Below are positions 22,345-33,686 of a DNA stretch of 64,000 nucleotides, in pieces. The notes below the pieces were generated by a model that saw only the letters and a list, made by a program, of their open reading frames with translations, ran no database searches and was not told the DNA's origin. Each line of letters begins with the position of its first letter. Positions within the stretch are counted from its first letter, which is position 1. Location of the stretch: positions 34,629,885 through 34,693,884 of the forward strand of contig NC_084844.1 of the NCBI RefSeq assembly GCF_033115175.1. The letters run 5' to 3'. The stretch comes from Lepus europaeus. Taxonomy: Eukaryota; Chordata; Mammalia; Lagomorpha; Leporidae. A program made the position numbers and the translations under genes.

Positions 22345-22465
22345 TGCATAGTTTTTTCATAAATAAGTATTTCTCATGAGCTTTCTGAAGAACCCTCATA
22401 TGCATGAATTTCAAAAAAATGCACCAAACACACTTCGCTTTTAATTTTCCACACTTTTACAGATA
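22345..22465 (+). repeat. MITE-like fragment(s)
   Basis: Begins CATAGTTTTTTCATA and includes ATGAATTTCAAAAAAATGCACC, both motifs shared with the copies at 13894, 47893 and 48604. Confidence 0.45.
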
Positions 22466-22734
22466 CCCCATATATAATACACGAGCTTACATATTTGGCC
22501 CCCTATTCAGTCTATCTGTACTGTCCAATCCAACAACCACAAACCACATGTGGTTATATAAAACAGTAATTAAAACAAAATGAAAATTCAGTTCTTCAGT
22601 TGTACTTAGCCACATTTCAAATTCTACCTCGATCAACAACTTAAACATGGCTAGTGGCCTTCTATCAGTGAGACACAAAACATTTTCAACAGAACAAAGT
22701 TCTACTGGACAGCACAGGTCTCTATGCTCCCTTT

Positions 22735-23205
22735 CTTTTTCAAAAAATTTATTTATTTTGAAAGTCAGTTACAGGGGCTGGCCCTGTGGCATAGTGGGTG
22801 AAGCTGCCACCTGCAGCTCTGACATCCCATGTGGGCACCGGTTCGAGTCCCTGCTGCTCCACTTCCTATCCAGCTCTCTGTTATGGCCTGGGAAAGCAGT
22901 AGAAGATGGCCCAGATCCTTGGGCCCCTGTGCCCACATGGGAGACCTGGAAGAAGCTCCTGGCTCCTGGCTTTGGATCAGCTCCGGCCATTGTGGCCAAC
23001 TGGTGAGTGAACCAGCGGATGGAGGACCTCTCTCTCTGCCTCTCCTCTCTCTGTGTAACTCTGACTTTCAAATAAATAAATGAATGAATCTTAAAAAAAA
23101 AAAAGGCAGTTACAGAGAGAAAGAGAGAACTTCCATCTGCTGGTTCCCTCCCCAAATGGCTGCAACAGCCAGCATTGGGCCAGGCAGAAGCCAGGGATGT
23201 GCTAT
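22735..23205 (-). repeat. CSINE, host of an insertion, 5' truncated
   Basis: Reverse copy seen as 22735-22773 and 23115-23205, split by the element at 22774. It stops at GCCAGGGATG, losing the head. Confidence 0.8.
22774..23106 (+). repeat. CSINE nested in an opposite-strand CSINE
   Basis: Complete copy with duplication CAGTTACA (22766-22773 and 23107-23114). Confidence 0.92.
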
Positions 23206-23442
23206 CTTTCTAATCCAATCTCTACTCACCAAATAGAGCAGAGGGGGAAAAAAACAAACAAACAAAAAAACAATGGAGCCACCGTTCTAATGGAGACAAT
23301 AGTTTATCAGAACAATCTTATTATTCCCAAATCATCGTGTACCTAGGACCCTCTCCTAGGCTCCACACCGGGCCTCCAGCTTCTGCTGGATTTCACCCCC
23401 TACAGGTCTACAGTGTTCTTTCTATTGCAAATTTTCTTGTCT

Positions 23443-23761
23443 TTAAAGATTTACTTATTTTGAAAGAGTTACAGAGAAAGAGGGAGAGAGACACCTTCTA
23501 CCTGCTGGTTCACTGCCCGGATGGCCACAACAGGCAGCACTGGGCCAGGCAGAAGCCAGGAGCTTCAACCCAGTCTCCCCTGTGGGTGGCACTCTCCGAA
23601 ACACCTGGGTCATCCTCCGCTGCTTTCCCCGGGCGCATCAGCAGGGAGCTGGATCAGGAGGGGGGCAGCCAGGGCTCCAGTCGGGGCACCTTCACGGGAT
23701 GACGGTGTGGCAGGCCGCGGCTTTACCCTCTGCCACTCACTAGGCCGCGACACCGGCCCCC
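23443..23761 (-). repeat. CSINE
   Basis: Reverse copy from AAAGATTTACTTATTTTGAA to GCGACACCGGCCCC, unusually GC-rich near its head. Confidence 0.88.
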
Positions 23762-24157
23762 TTGCTGCATTGTTAATTTCTGCACATTCCTTGCTGCGTC
23801 CTACCACATTCAGTCACCAAATCCTGGTGACTTTATGTCTGAAGCTTATCTCTTTCTACCAGCGCCCTCTTGCCAAAACTTTCCAAAATTAACTTCTCTC
23901 TAACCTTCCCGCATTTGCTTTACTTTTGTCATACTTCACCCTGCCATTATAATTATCCTTGCAAAATACAGAGTTTCCCTGCTCAATAACATCAGTGGCT
24001 AAACGCCAACAGAGTAAAACATACATTGCTGAGTATACAGTATGCTTTTTAATTTCCTCTCCTGCTGTAGACCGTAACACCCAGTCAACCCAAGCTACTG
24101 AGTTCTTCCAAGCACTAATCTCTCCCGGAAAATATTTTCTATTCTTTCTCATTTAGA

Positions 24158-24161
24158 GCGC

Positions 24162-24191
<30 letters not shown>
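24158..24191. repeat. Alternating (GC)n(CA)n tract
   Basis: 34 nt of strictly alternating purine/pyrimidine: 13 nt of GC followed by 21 nt of CA. This composition favours left-handed Z-DNA. It lies about 280 bp from the CpG island. Confidence 0.9.
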
Positions 24192-24192
<1 letters not shown>

Positions 24193-24488
24193 CTATTCAT
24201 CGTAAGGGCCCAGTGCCAATGAAAACTGTCCGAGCAGCCTCTACCATCCCCCGGGGTCGTTCCTCCATCACTCACACCCGCTACAGTACAAGATTCTGCG
24301 GTACAATGCCCAAGGATGAAACAGCTTTCCAGACAGGAACTCGGTGATACCGCGGAGGAAAATTCTTTGCAGCCGTCGGCATCTTCCCACGGGGCGGCAT
24401 GGCTGCGGGATGAGGTGGGAGGAAGCTCTCCAACGGGAGAGGACATGGAGGACGGTGGCCTTCCTCGCCTCAGGAGGAACCGACCTAC

Positions 24489-24690
24489 CTGGCGCGCCTC
24501 TCCTCACTCGCGCCTTCCCGTTCTTGCCTTCTGGGGAGCTGACACGCTTCCCTCGCGCGGGCTTCCACTTCCTGGGTTCCTGCACAACCAGTTCCGGTTC
24601 AAGGGCCACGAAGCGAGCCGTCATTCTCCCTGTGGCCACGCCCACAGGCCCGGACCTGACAGCCCAATCGAAATCCCGCGAGGATCAGCC
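24489..24690 (-). other. PTRH2: PTRH2 5' untranslated exon (approximate)
   Basis: Expected non-coding first exon. The only good minus-strand donor I see in the island is AG/GTAGGT, with the exon ending at plus position 24489. The start is unknown and the upstream limit given is a guess. Overlapping open frames here are CpG-island artefacts. Confidence 0.4.
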
Positions 24691-24769
24691 GAGGCGGCCG
24701 AAAGGAGGGAGGAACGTTTTTCTTTTGGAGGCTGTCTCTGCAGCGGGGGACCGGACCGGAAGTGACGCG

Positions 24770-24863
24770 AACGAGTTCCGGTTGGCCGGAGCCCAGCGGC
24801 GGGTGTGAGAGTCGGTCAGGAGCCGCTTCCAGGATCCGGAGAAGCCGGGGTCGGGGCGGGTAG
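24770..24863 (+). other. VMP1: VMP1 5' untranslated first exon (approximate)
   Basis: GC-rich sequence running into a donor at either GCGG/GTAGGT (24860) or GTAG/GTAAAC (24864). It has no usable ATG leading into VMP1, which starts in the exon at 50739. The start is inferred from the promoter motifs just upstream. Confidence 0.5.
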
Positions 24864-24870
24864 GTAAACG

Positions 24871-26427
24871 AACGCGGGGAACCGGGGATGGGAGCCTGAG
24901 GCGATGCTCAGAGCGTGGCCTCTTCCAGGACCCTGTCGCTTGAGGCCGTGCAGATCTAGGGCACCTTGATTTCGACTTCCAGCAGCGTGCTGACTCTGGC
25001 TGTCTCAGGCTGAGTGTAGCCAGGGTATTTGGAACGCTCATGGTTGGTCACCGAGACATGGAAGCCGGACACCAGACTGCCCACCCCTCTGCGCACTTGG
25101 AAGCCGTGTTCGCCTTCCTGGAAGAACCCCTTCCAGCGTCTGGTAGTAAATGGAGAAGGTCTTCCCTGCGGATGACCGAGCTGTTTCTCAGCATCTGTCA
25201 GTTTGATTCTTGCCCTCCCCGGCCACTAGCGCGTGATGCTAAGTGTCTCCGCTCCTAAACAAAATTCAGGCGTGCAAGGGCCATGTCAGGCGCTGGTGGT
25301 GCATGGTGGTCAGAGAAATAAATGGGCCTTCACTTCGGGAACCTTTGCAGAGGACCTTCTCGGATCTCCCACTGCTTGCGTGAAAAATGACAGTTTTTGC
25401 CAAACCCTATCCCTGACCCCTGCGTTTCATTACAGTGGAGGTATTTATGGTGAAAATGGGAGGTCGGCTTAATGTCAGTCTCTAGAATTCTAAGAAGCCC
25501 TGTGTGGCCCGGTGTCACACTGCTAGATTACTTAATGACAGTCATCTTTTATTTTCCTGCAACTCCGTGCAGCAGTCTGATACTGATTAGACTGACACTG
25601 TTCACACGCCTCTGTCAGCATTGCTCCTCGTTCTAAACGTTCCTGGAGTCTTCCCGTTCTCCTCTGGGACTTGTCAGGGATTTGTTGAGATTGCATTGGT
25701 TATTTGGAGAAGCTTGTGTATGTATTTCTAGTGCTGTAAGGATACAGAATGTACTGTTCTCCACTGCTGCTACCTATTAAGTGTGTTTTCATTAGGTCTG
25801 AAATTAGTGCTTAGCATAGACGATGATAGAGAGAAACTGTTCTCATCCTAGGCAGCGTTTTATGCACCCCAGATTGTGTTTTTCTTGACCTTTGGAAGGA
25901 GATGTTAGTGTCCAGACGAATGTGACCAGTTGATGTAGGTGCGAAATGACTCTGAATTGAAGTCTTAAATATTTTATTTCTTCGCCTACGTTATTTTAAA
26001 GCACTTTTTTTTCCTATTGAGAGATAACCTACTTGCTTACAATTGATTAATAGTTTAATTCCTGTAACTCATGTTCCAGAAGGAAATATGAATATAACTA
26101 AGTTTCTAAAATACTTCAATAAGTGATTTGAAGCCTTTTGGCAGTTTACCTATAGCTAGTTTAATCATTTAATTTACATATTCTTATTTCTTAGTTAGAA
26201 AATTGTTTCACACTCATCTATGAAATGAATTGACAAGATTTTTGAGATGTGGAATTAAAAATGACAAATGTATCATAAGTTTTACACCTGATAAATTTGT
26301 TTATTGTTGTATAACCACCAAATCTGATCTTACATTCTTTTTGTTCAATTCCATTATGATTCAGAAACTGATTTCTCAATTTTTCTCACTTTTCCAACTT
26401 CTTTCTGCCTTTGTCTTGAATCACTGA
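24871..26427 (+). other. VMP1: Start of VMP1 intron 1, nothing recognised
   Basis: Moderately GC-rich shoulder of the CpG island, passing into AT-rich intron. Free of SINEs for 1.5 kb. No exon supported. Confidence 0.55.
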
Positions 26428-26690
26428 TTTTTTTTAAAGATTTATTTTATTTGAAAGGCAGAATTAGAGAGAGAGAGAGAGAAATCTTCCATTTGCTGGT
26501 TCACTCCCCAAATGGCCGCAACCGCTGGGGCTGGGCCTATCCTAAGCCAGGAGCCAAGAGCTTCTTCTGGGTCTCCCATGTGGGTGCAGGGGCTCAAGAA
26601 TTTGGGCCATCTTCTACTGCCTTCCCAGGTGCATTAGCAGGGAGCTGGGTCGGAAGTGGAGCAGCTGGGACTCAAACCTGCAAGACCTAA
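26428..26690 (-). repeat. CSINE, 5' truncated
   Basis: Reverse copy beginning TTTAAAGATTTATTTTATTT; it breaks off in the B-box region at CTCAAACCTGC. Confidence 0.85.
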
Positions 26691-27299
26691 ATTGGAGTCT
26701 GGGCGCCAGTACTTATTGAATAAAGGCTGGCAGGTGACTAAACATTCCAAACTCATCTGGGTTGTGTTGATAAAAGTACTCCTTGCTTTATTTCACAGGA
26801 CTGTCACACAAGATTGAGATAGTAAATTAGAAATCACTATATAAATGAAAGTATGATGGTACTGTCATTTTACTATAAGAGCTGGTGATGTGTTGGGGCA
26901 GAATGCTGTTACTTTGAATCATTTCAAAATTTGATGTTTTATATTGTGTGCTTTTTTAATCTGAAAATATTATTAGACTTTACTGTAATGATCTTTGCCC
27001 TGCTTTTTAACATGGTGAAGCTAGCCAAGGATAGTTTGATACTGTGATCCACTGAATTAGTCACTGTGGTTAATAAGTAGGTAACTGGAAAGTGAGTACA
27101 GTTTTGCATTTGTAAGTTTAAGTGATTTTTTTTTTTTTTTGGTTATGATATATCATTAGTGAGAATTTCCAAGCGCAGAAAATCTCAAAGTTTTGGCACT
27201 TATATATTATAGTTAACTAAGATTTCTTAGAAGTAGCCCTGTCTTACTTACTTATATTAAATAAGAAACCTTATTTTACTGAAACCGATATTTAGAATT

Positions 27300-27420
27300 A
27301 GGAGGAACTATAGAGTGTTCTCATTTAATAGGGGAGAAAACTAGGACTCAGATAATCAGTAAGTGGCCTGCCTGAAGTCATCTGGCTCAAGAACTGCCAG
27401 AACCTGAACTGGAACGAAAT
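27300..27420 (-). repeat. Probable MIR relic
   Basis: GGGGAGAAAACTAGGACTCA and CTGAAGTCATCTGGCTCA follow the reverse MIR core. Confidence 0.55.
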
Positions 27421-27529
27421 TTACAAATGTTATTTCTGTTCAGCTAAGACTGTCCCTTGGTGTCTTGATAATGGTTTGGTAATGTTTCCTGGTTTGCATG
27501 AAAATGTTTTGCTTTATGTGCTGAAGGAA

Positions 27530-27604
27530 TACACACACACACACACAGGCACACAGGCAGACAACGCATACATATACCCAAAGGCATAAACACATACATA
27601 TACG
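27530..27604. repeat. CA microsatellite and degenerate CA/TA tract
   Basis: About nine CA units at 27531-27547, followed by broken CACA/CATA repeats. Confidence 0.8.
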
Positions 27605-28654
27605 TGCATTCTTTTTCCTTAACTGGTTTACTTTTGTAAGTTGTAGGAAAACACAAACTGTGCTTGGCGAGATTTGCTGTGGGATGGAGTAGGGAAATAC
27701 AATTTGTTATATTCTTTAGAACAGTTATTCTGAAATTGTGCCTTCTTACTATCGGGAATTGAAGCGTCTTCTTTGTGGCAAGTGGAAACAACAGGCTACT
27801 TGCAGCACCTGTCTCTACTAAATGAATGTGGCTAACTTCGCCTGACAAAAAATTCCCCAGCTATTTGTGATTTTAACATTCTATAATATTATGTGTCTGT
27901 TATTTATAGTCTTTTCTCTTGTTATTTTTCATTCTGGATAAATAGCCACTATAGAAGAGTTAATTCTTTGTCTTGTTTGGAACTCTTTTAGTTCCACTGA
28001 TTTCACAAAACCTGTTTAGTCTCTTTCCTAGATGATTGATCATGCTGGGTGCCAGTAGCATTCTTGGTTTTGGCCATAGGCTCTTTGTGTATTTCTCCAT
28101 TTAGTGTGAAAATGAACTCTAAATTAGAGAATCCTGACAAACACGTAAAGCACATGAAATATAACATTGGTACGTTAGTTATGATGTCTTGTGTTAGTTG
28201 TCAATCTTCTTTCCGAAAGATTTGCAAATATTTTTAAGAGTCAACTTTTAAAGAGCATGTTGCCTCAAGATACTCCTTATTCTGTCTGGCAAAGCAGCAT
28301 TGCATAGAGCTTGCTGAGCAGAAGCTATGTATTATGTAAACCCTTATATAAAGCCCATTTAAAAATAACGTGCTCTTTGATTTGCAGAATCAAGGAAATT
28401 TGAAGAGGAGATACTTTTCTGTGTCAGATAAAAGGTGATACTTAAAGTTTCAGGCATATCTAAATTGAGCAAAGGCAGCATGTTGAGTAATCCTATGCCG
28501 GCTAGTCTATAATTGCTAAAGAGTTTGTTATTCCTTGAATGTGTAGTGTTTTCAGTAGTTCAGATGTTTTCCCGTTTTGGAGGTTTTCTGATGATAACGT
28601 TGGTCTTTATAGATGATTCGGAAGGACTAAGCCTATAGAATGAAGTGCAAGGGC

Positions 28655-28860
28655 TGTTAGGCTAGATTGATTGCCAAGGTTCAAATTCCAGCTCTGTTAC
28701 TTGGGTTTAGTTACTTACTATTGCTATCTCAGTCTTCTCCTAGACTGGGAAGTCAGGACCTTTATTATATCTTTATTTAAGTTTGAGTAGATTTAAGTAA
28801 AATATTTAGAACAGTGTCCAACATACAGTTAACCATGATTATGATCTTTATTGTTATGTG
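28655..28860 (+). repeat. Probable MIR
   Basis: TTCAAATTCCAGCTCTGTTACTTGG followed by AACAGTGTCCAACATACAGT corresponds to the sense MIR. Confidence 0.6.
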
Positions 28861-29198
28861 GCCACCCAAGCTATTGGTAAAACTCTTTCCCAACCTTCTT
28901 TTGAAAGAATGCCTTCCTGTTGCTGCCTACCTAATTATTGTTTACTCATTATTAATAAAGTGTCAGTAAGTAAATATCTCAGTGTACATTTTATGTTGTG
29001 AGTATTTTATGCTTATGTGGTATTCTAAACCAAAAGAGACATTCTTGTAGGCCATTCTTATAAACTTTTTGTAATTTTGCTAACAGTTTACATTGTCTGT
29101 GTAAACCATAATAAGAATTTGGGTATTGAAGCCGACTGTTCTTTTGATATTTGATGATGTCTTCTAGCAGTTACCTTCTTTGCATGGAAAAATCATTT

Positions 29199-29493
29199 TC
29201 TGGATGGGCATTTGGCCTAGCAGTTAAGTTGCTGGTACACCATATCAAAGTACCTGGGTTCACTGCTCATCTCCACTCCTGACTCCAGCCCCATGCTAAT
29301 GTACACCCAGGGAGGCTGAAATGATGGCTCAAGTGATTGAGCTCCTGCTGCTTACCTACCCCTCTGGGAGACCTGGATTAAGTTTCTAGTTACTGGCTTT
29401 GGCTCCCCAGCCCAGGACCATTGCAAGCATTTGGAGAGCGAATCAAAGGAGGGGGCTGTCTCTCTGCCTCTCAAATAAATTTTTATTTTAAAA
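29199..29493 (+). repeat. Old CSINE
   Basis: Same old head type as 22083 (CATATCAAAGTACCTGGGTT); tail CTCAAATAAATTTTTATTTT. Confidence 0.75.
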
Positions 29494-29559
29494 AGGAAAA
29501 CTTATTTTTTTATGGTATTTGTTGTCTTATCTGTTCATCATCCTGTTAGTGAGCGAGTA

Positions 29560-30170
29560 TCTTGTATTCTAGGCCTTATACCAGGTTCTGGGGAAAACAG
29601 TGGGAAATGAGAAGTGCTATGAAGGAAACAAACAAGAGTCTCAGACACAACTAACAGTACAGTTACGTACATCTTTGAGGCTTTAGCACAGTAGACTCAG
29701 AATTACAGTGACAGATGAAGTCAGAAAGATACACAGGACCCAGGTTATGTAGAGCTCTACAGACTGTGGGAATGAGTTTGGATTTGACTTGAGTGCAGTG
29801 AGAAATCTTTCTACAGTTCAGAGGAGAAATGTAGTGTATAAAATTATAATTTACTCATCTATGGAGGATGAATTGAAGGGCCCAAGATTAGAAATGCAGA
29901 GAGAAGTTAGGAGTCCACTGCAGCAGATGAAGTGGGACTACCTTGAGTAGGAAGTGGCATAGAATGTAGAGAGTGTGAGAATACCAAATATGTTCGGAAT
30001 AGGACTTGGTCCTGGATTCAGTGAGTGGTCAGGAAAAGAGGAGACTCAGAATGACAATTTCTGGATTTAGTAGCTGGGCAGATGGTTGTGCCAGGTACTG
30101 AGAGGTTTATTTTTTATAAGAAGGTTGGTAGGGATGGGGAAGAAATGACATGTTAAACTTTAGAATATTA
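29560..30170 (+). repeat. Ancient interspersed repeat, family not named
   Basis: GGTTATGTAGAGCTCTACAG, GAGTTTGGATTTGACTTGAG and ATGTTAAACTTTAGAATATT align from memory with a common ancient eutherian repeat. The segment at 41480-42260 looks like a further-downstream part of the same family. Confidence 0.45.
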
Positions 30171-31178
30171 ACAGTCATGCAAGTAGTGCTATTATATATA
30201 TATATTTATATCGAAATTTCATAACCAGAAATATAAGTTCACAATAGTATTTTTAACTATAGAACCTAGTGAGTCACTTAAGGAGATAGGAGACAGCAGA
30301 AGGCCCAGGCTGGGTAAGAGAACAGTGTGACAGAGGAGACAACTAGCAGGGAGACAACTCGGAAGATAAGGAACAGAGGGGTGCAATATTTTCCACATTT
30401 TTTTCTAATATATGCTCTTTTTTTTTTTTAAGCACATGAAAGTTTTTACTTCCACAGAATACTTTTAAGAATAGACAACTGTGTCAGATGCTGCCGTGTG
30501 GTTCAGATAAGGTCAGAACAGAAAGTACAGTGAAGTTGAATTGGTTAATCTGACTAACTGCTTCTTCCCTCAATGACTCTAAGTCCTTCCAGAAACTGTT
30601 AAGTCTCTAGGTTCCAAAAGACCTTAGTCAAGAGAATATCTAAGGTTCCCTTGCCCTCATAAATTTTCTTGGTCTCTTTATGGAAGATTACAGTACTTGC
30701 TTTTATGGGATAAAAGAATTTTCTTCAGTCTTTAGAAATATGACTGAGGTCTCTATAAAATTGGGTTTTCTGTCATGGTTCCATGATAAAAGTTTGTTAA
30801 ATGACTATATGGGCAATTCAGATGTAAATATACTTATTTATATTCAATAACTATTTGTATTCCAAGATAGGTTAGTGTCTTTAGACTTTATTATATATTA
30901 AACTTTTATGAATTTTTTCTTTCCAAAAACATTTTAGTAAAATTACAATCAGATACACCTGCAAAACGTTGATTCTAGAAAACTTATGTGTTTAAATTTA
31001 TTGGTAATCATAACTGTTGGTAATGAAACATGCCAGGCAGACTCTTCCATCAAAACCTGTTTAATTCTTTTTTCCTTGCCTCACGATGCTCTGTCCCATT
31101 ATTTTTCGTGCCTATTCTCTATTGTGAAGTTCCCAGAGAAAGCTTCTCTAAGCACTCTGCTCACAATCGTGCACAGTG
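30171..31178 (+). other. VMP1 intron 1 sequence, nothing recognised
   Basis: AT-rich, with a small TA run at 30194-30210. No named repeat or reading frame of interest. Confidence 0.5.
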
Positions 31179-31489
31179 GCTGGCATTGTGGCTCAGTAGG
31201 TTAAGCCACTGCTTGCAACGCCAGCATCCCATATAAGCACAAGTTCAAGTCCTGGCTGCTCTGCTTCCAGTCCAGCTCCTTGCTGATTTGTCTGGGAAAG
31301 CAGCAAAAGATGGTCCAAGTACTTGGACCCCTGCTACCCTGGATGGAGTTCAGGCTGTCTTTAGCCTGGTCCGGTAACAGCTGTTACGTCCATTTTGGGG
31401 AGTGAACCAGTGATTGGAATGCTCACACTCTCCCCCTGCCCGCCCCTGTAACTTTGCCTTTCATTAAATAAATAGATCTTTAAAAAAAG
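31179..31489 (+). repeat. CSINE
   Basis: TGGCATTGTGGCTCAGTAGG head, tail TTTCATTAAATAAATAGATC. Imperfect duplication around AATCGTGCACA/AATTGTACACA. Confidence 0.85.
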
Positions 31490-31799
31490 AAATAACAGAA
31501 TTGTACACAAACATGATGTAACATCCATACTAATTTCCTTCACTCTTATTACTATCTGAGTTTGAATTTTTGTTCATTGTGGCTGTCTGTAGCATCTCTG
31601 TGCATAACACCTGGTATGTATTGGGTAAATATTTGTTAAATATGCAAAATTTTATTTGCTAAATGTGAAAAATTCTTATTCATTGCTGTATAATATTTTA
31701 TTATGTAAGTGAACCATCTTTTTTCTTTTGACAGTGAACATTCAGTTGTCTATAACTTTTACAATAAATAGTGCCAGATTGAAAATACAAAAATGTTTC

Positions 31800-32045
31800 C
31801 TCATTTGAATATCAAAAATCTGAAATGATGCAAAATCCTAAACTTGTTACTATTGATATGATGCCACAAGTGCAAAATTCTACATCTGACTTCATATGAT
31901 GAGTCAGTTAAAACACAAGCACCCTGCAAATATTGTATAAAATTACCTTCCGGCCATGTGCATAAGGTGTATATGAAGCATAACTGAATTTTGTGTGTAA
32001 ATTTAGGTTCTGTCATGTAGGTGTTTCATTATATACATGCAGATA
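31800..32045. repeat. Ancient repeat copy related to 40020-40340
   Basis: Shares ordered motifs with that segment: CATCTGAC/CACCTGAC, CATGTGCATAAGGTGTATATGAAGCATAA against CATGTATAAGGTATACATGAAATATAA, and a closing ATATTCCA. Confidence 0.45.
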
Positions 32046-32105
32046 TTCCAGGGTGGGCATTATGGCTTGGTGGGTTAAACAGGTTGAGAGAGAGAGAGAT
32101 GTTTG

Positions 32106-32438
32106 GGGCCGGCGCTGTGGTGCAGTGGGTTAATGCCCTGGCCTGAAGCAATGGCATCCCATATGGGTTCAAGTCCCTGGTGTTCCACTTCCGATCCAGC
32201 TTTCTGCTATGGCCTGGGAAAGCAGTACAAGATGGCCCAAGTCCTTGAGCCCCTGCACCCTTGTGGGAAACCTGGAAGAAGCTCCTGTCTCCTGGCTTTG
32301 GATTGGCGCAGCTCCAGCCATTGTGGCCCACTGGGGAGTGAACCATCGGATGGAAGACCTCTCTCTCTATCTCTGCCTCTCCTCTCTCTGTGTAACTCTG
32401 ACTTTCAAATAAATAAAATAAATAAATCTTTAAAAAGA
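32106..32438 (+). repeat. CSINE nested in 32050-32996
   Basis: Head of the GGTTAATGCCCTGGCCTGAA type, also seen at 63735. Flanked by duplicated GA-rich sequence ending GATGTT. Confidence 0.9.
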
Positions 32439-32598
32439 GAGAGAGAGAGATGTTCCACCTGCTGGTTCACTCCCCAAAAGGCCAGGCAAGATGAAGCCAG
32501 GAGCCAGGAACTCCTTCTGGGTCTCCCACATAGATGGCAGGAACCCAAATTTACTGCCTCACAGGCACGCTAAAAGGAAGCTGGATCAGAAGTGTGGA

Positions 32599-32902
32599 AT
32601 GGGGGCCAGCACCGTGGCTCACTTGGTTAATCCTCCGCCTGTGGTGCCGGCATCCCATATGGGCACCGGGTTCTAGTCCCGGTTGCTCCTCTTCCAGTCC
32701 AGCTCTCTGCTGTGGCCTGGGGAGGGCAGTGGAGGATGGCCCAGGTGCATGGGAGACCAGGAGGAAGCACCTGGCTCCTGGCTTCGGATCGGCACAGCGT
32801 GCCGGCTGTAGCAGCCGTTTGGAGAGTGAACCAATGGAAGGAAGACCTTTCTCTCTGTCTCTCTCTCTCTCACTATCTGTGACTCTACCTGTCCAAAAAA
32901 AA
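32599..32902 (+). repeat. Young-type CSINE nested in 32050-32996
   Basis: Duplication AGTGTGGA at 32591-32598 and 32903-32910. Internal deletion after CCCAGGTGC. Confidence 0.9.
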
Positions 32903-33331
32903 AGTGTGGAGCAACTAGGACTCAGACCAGCACCTTGATGTGGGATGCTTCTGTCCCAAGCAGCAGCATAACCCACTGTACCACAGTGCCTATCCCAGTG
33001 TCTTTTATCTTCGTGGGCTTCTTTTCTTATTTTTTGACTTTTCTATGTCCTTACAAATAGCATGGAATTTTGAAAACTATAATATTCAGAATGCCTTTAA
33101 AGTGCTGAGTCTAATGGTGTATTTTGATTGTTGACATTTTTGTACTATTTGAATTTCTTTCTGTCAAGTACTATTTTGATACTCTAGTTTCAGTACACTT
33201 AAGATCCTGTATTTTTCTTCTTCATTCACTTATCATTATCAAAATTTCAAAAATTTTTTCACAAATTAGACACTTTTACTGTTTTATACAATGCTTGTTT
33301 ATGTTTATCTGCATACTTAACATTTTATTTT

Positions 33332-33673
33332 ATTTTTATTTTTTTTGACAGGCAGAGTGGATAGTGAGAGAGAGAGACAGAGAGAAAGGTCTTCCTTTTG
33401 CCGTTGGTTCACCCTCCAATGGCCACCGCGGCTGGCGCTGCGACCTGCGCATCGCGCTGATCCAATGGCAGGAGCCAGGTGCTTCTCCTGGTCTCCCATG
33501 CGGGTGCAGGGCCCAAGCACTTGGGCCATCCTCCACTGCACTCCCTGGCTACAGCAGAGAGCTGGACTGAAAGAGGGGCAACCGGGACAGGATCGGTGCC
33601 CCGACCGGGACTAGAACCTGGTGTGCCGGCGCCGCAAGGCGGAGGATTAGCCTAGTGAGCCGCGGCGCTGGCC
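33332..33673 (-). repeat. Young-type CSINE
   Basis: Perfect 13-bp duplication AACATTTTATTTT at 33319-33331 and 33674-33686. Confidence 0.94.
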
Positions 33674-33686
33674 AACATTTTATTTT

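Larger units (their letters stand above)
18227..24488 (-). other. PTRH2: PTRH2 intron (inferred)
   Basis: On the minus strand it runs from a candidate donor AG/GTAGGT (intron begins at plus 24488) to the acceptor AAG just before the PTRH2 ATG. It holds an old L1 3' end, several CSINEs, one MITE-like copy and a CG/CA tract. The acceptor is clear; the donor is a motif-based guess. Confidence 0.55.
24440..24870. promoter_or_regulatory. Bidirectional CpG-island promoter, PTRH2 (-) / VMP1 (+)
   Basis: GC- and CpG-rich segment in an otherwise AT-rich window, with no TATA box. ETS-type motifs include CCGGAAGT at 24756-24763 running into a CRE-like TGACG at 24763-24767, plus further TTCCGG copies near 24593 and 24775. 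CCAAT is at 24663-24667 and a GC-box-like CCACGCCCAC at about 24633-24644. The head-to-head arrangement of PTRH2 and VMP1 matches human. Start sites are not resolvable from sequence. Confidence 0.75.
32050..32996 (-). repeat. CSINE composite, host of two insertions
   Basis: Reverse-strand copy in three pieces (about 32086-32105, 32439-32598 and 32903-32996), split by the elements at 32106 and 32599. A 35-bp forward CSINE head fragment precedes it at 32050. Confidence 0.75.

Noticed and set aside
24153-24446. 97-codon frame ending in CVCVCVRARAL
   Set aside because: The peptide is a translation of the CA/CG microsatellite and flanking island.
24268-25041. Several overlapping open frames of 118-154 codons on both strands in the CpG island
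   Set aside because: GC-rich DNA has few stop codons. The frames overlap on both strands, show no family resemblance and sit on the untranslated first exons of PTRH2 and VMP1.
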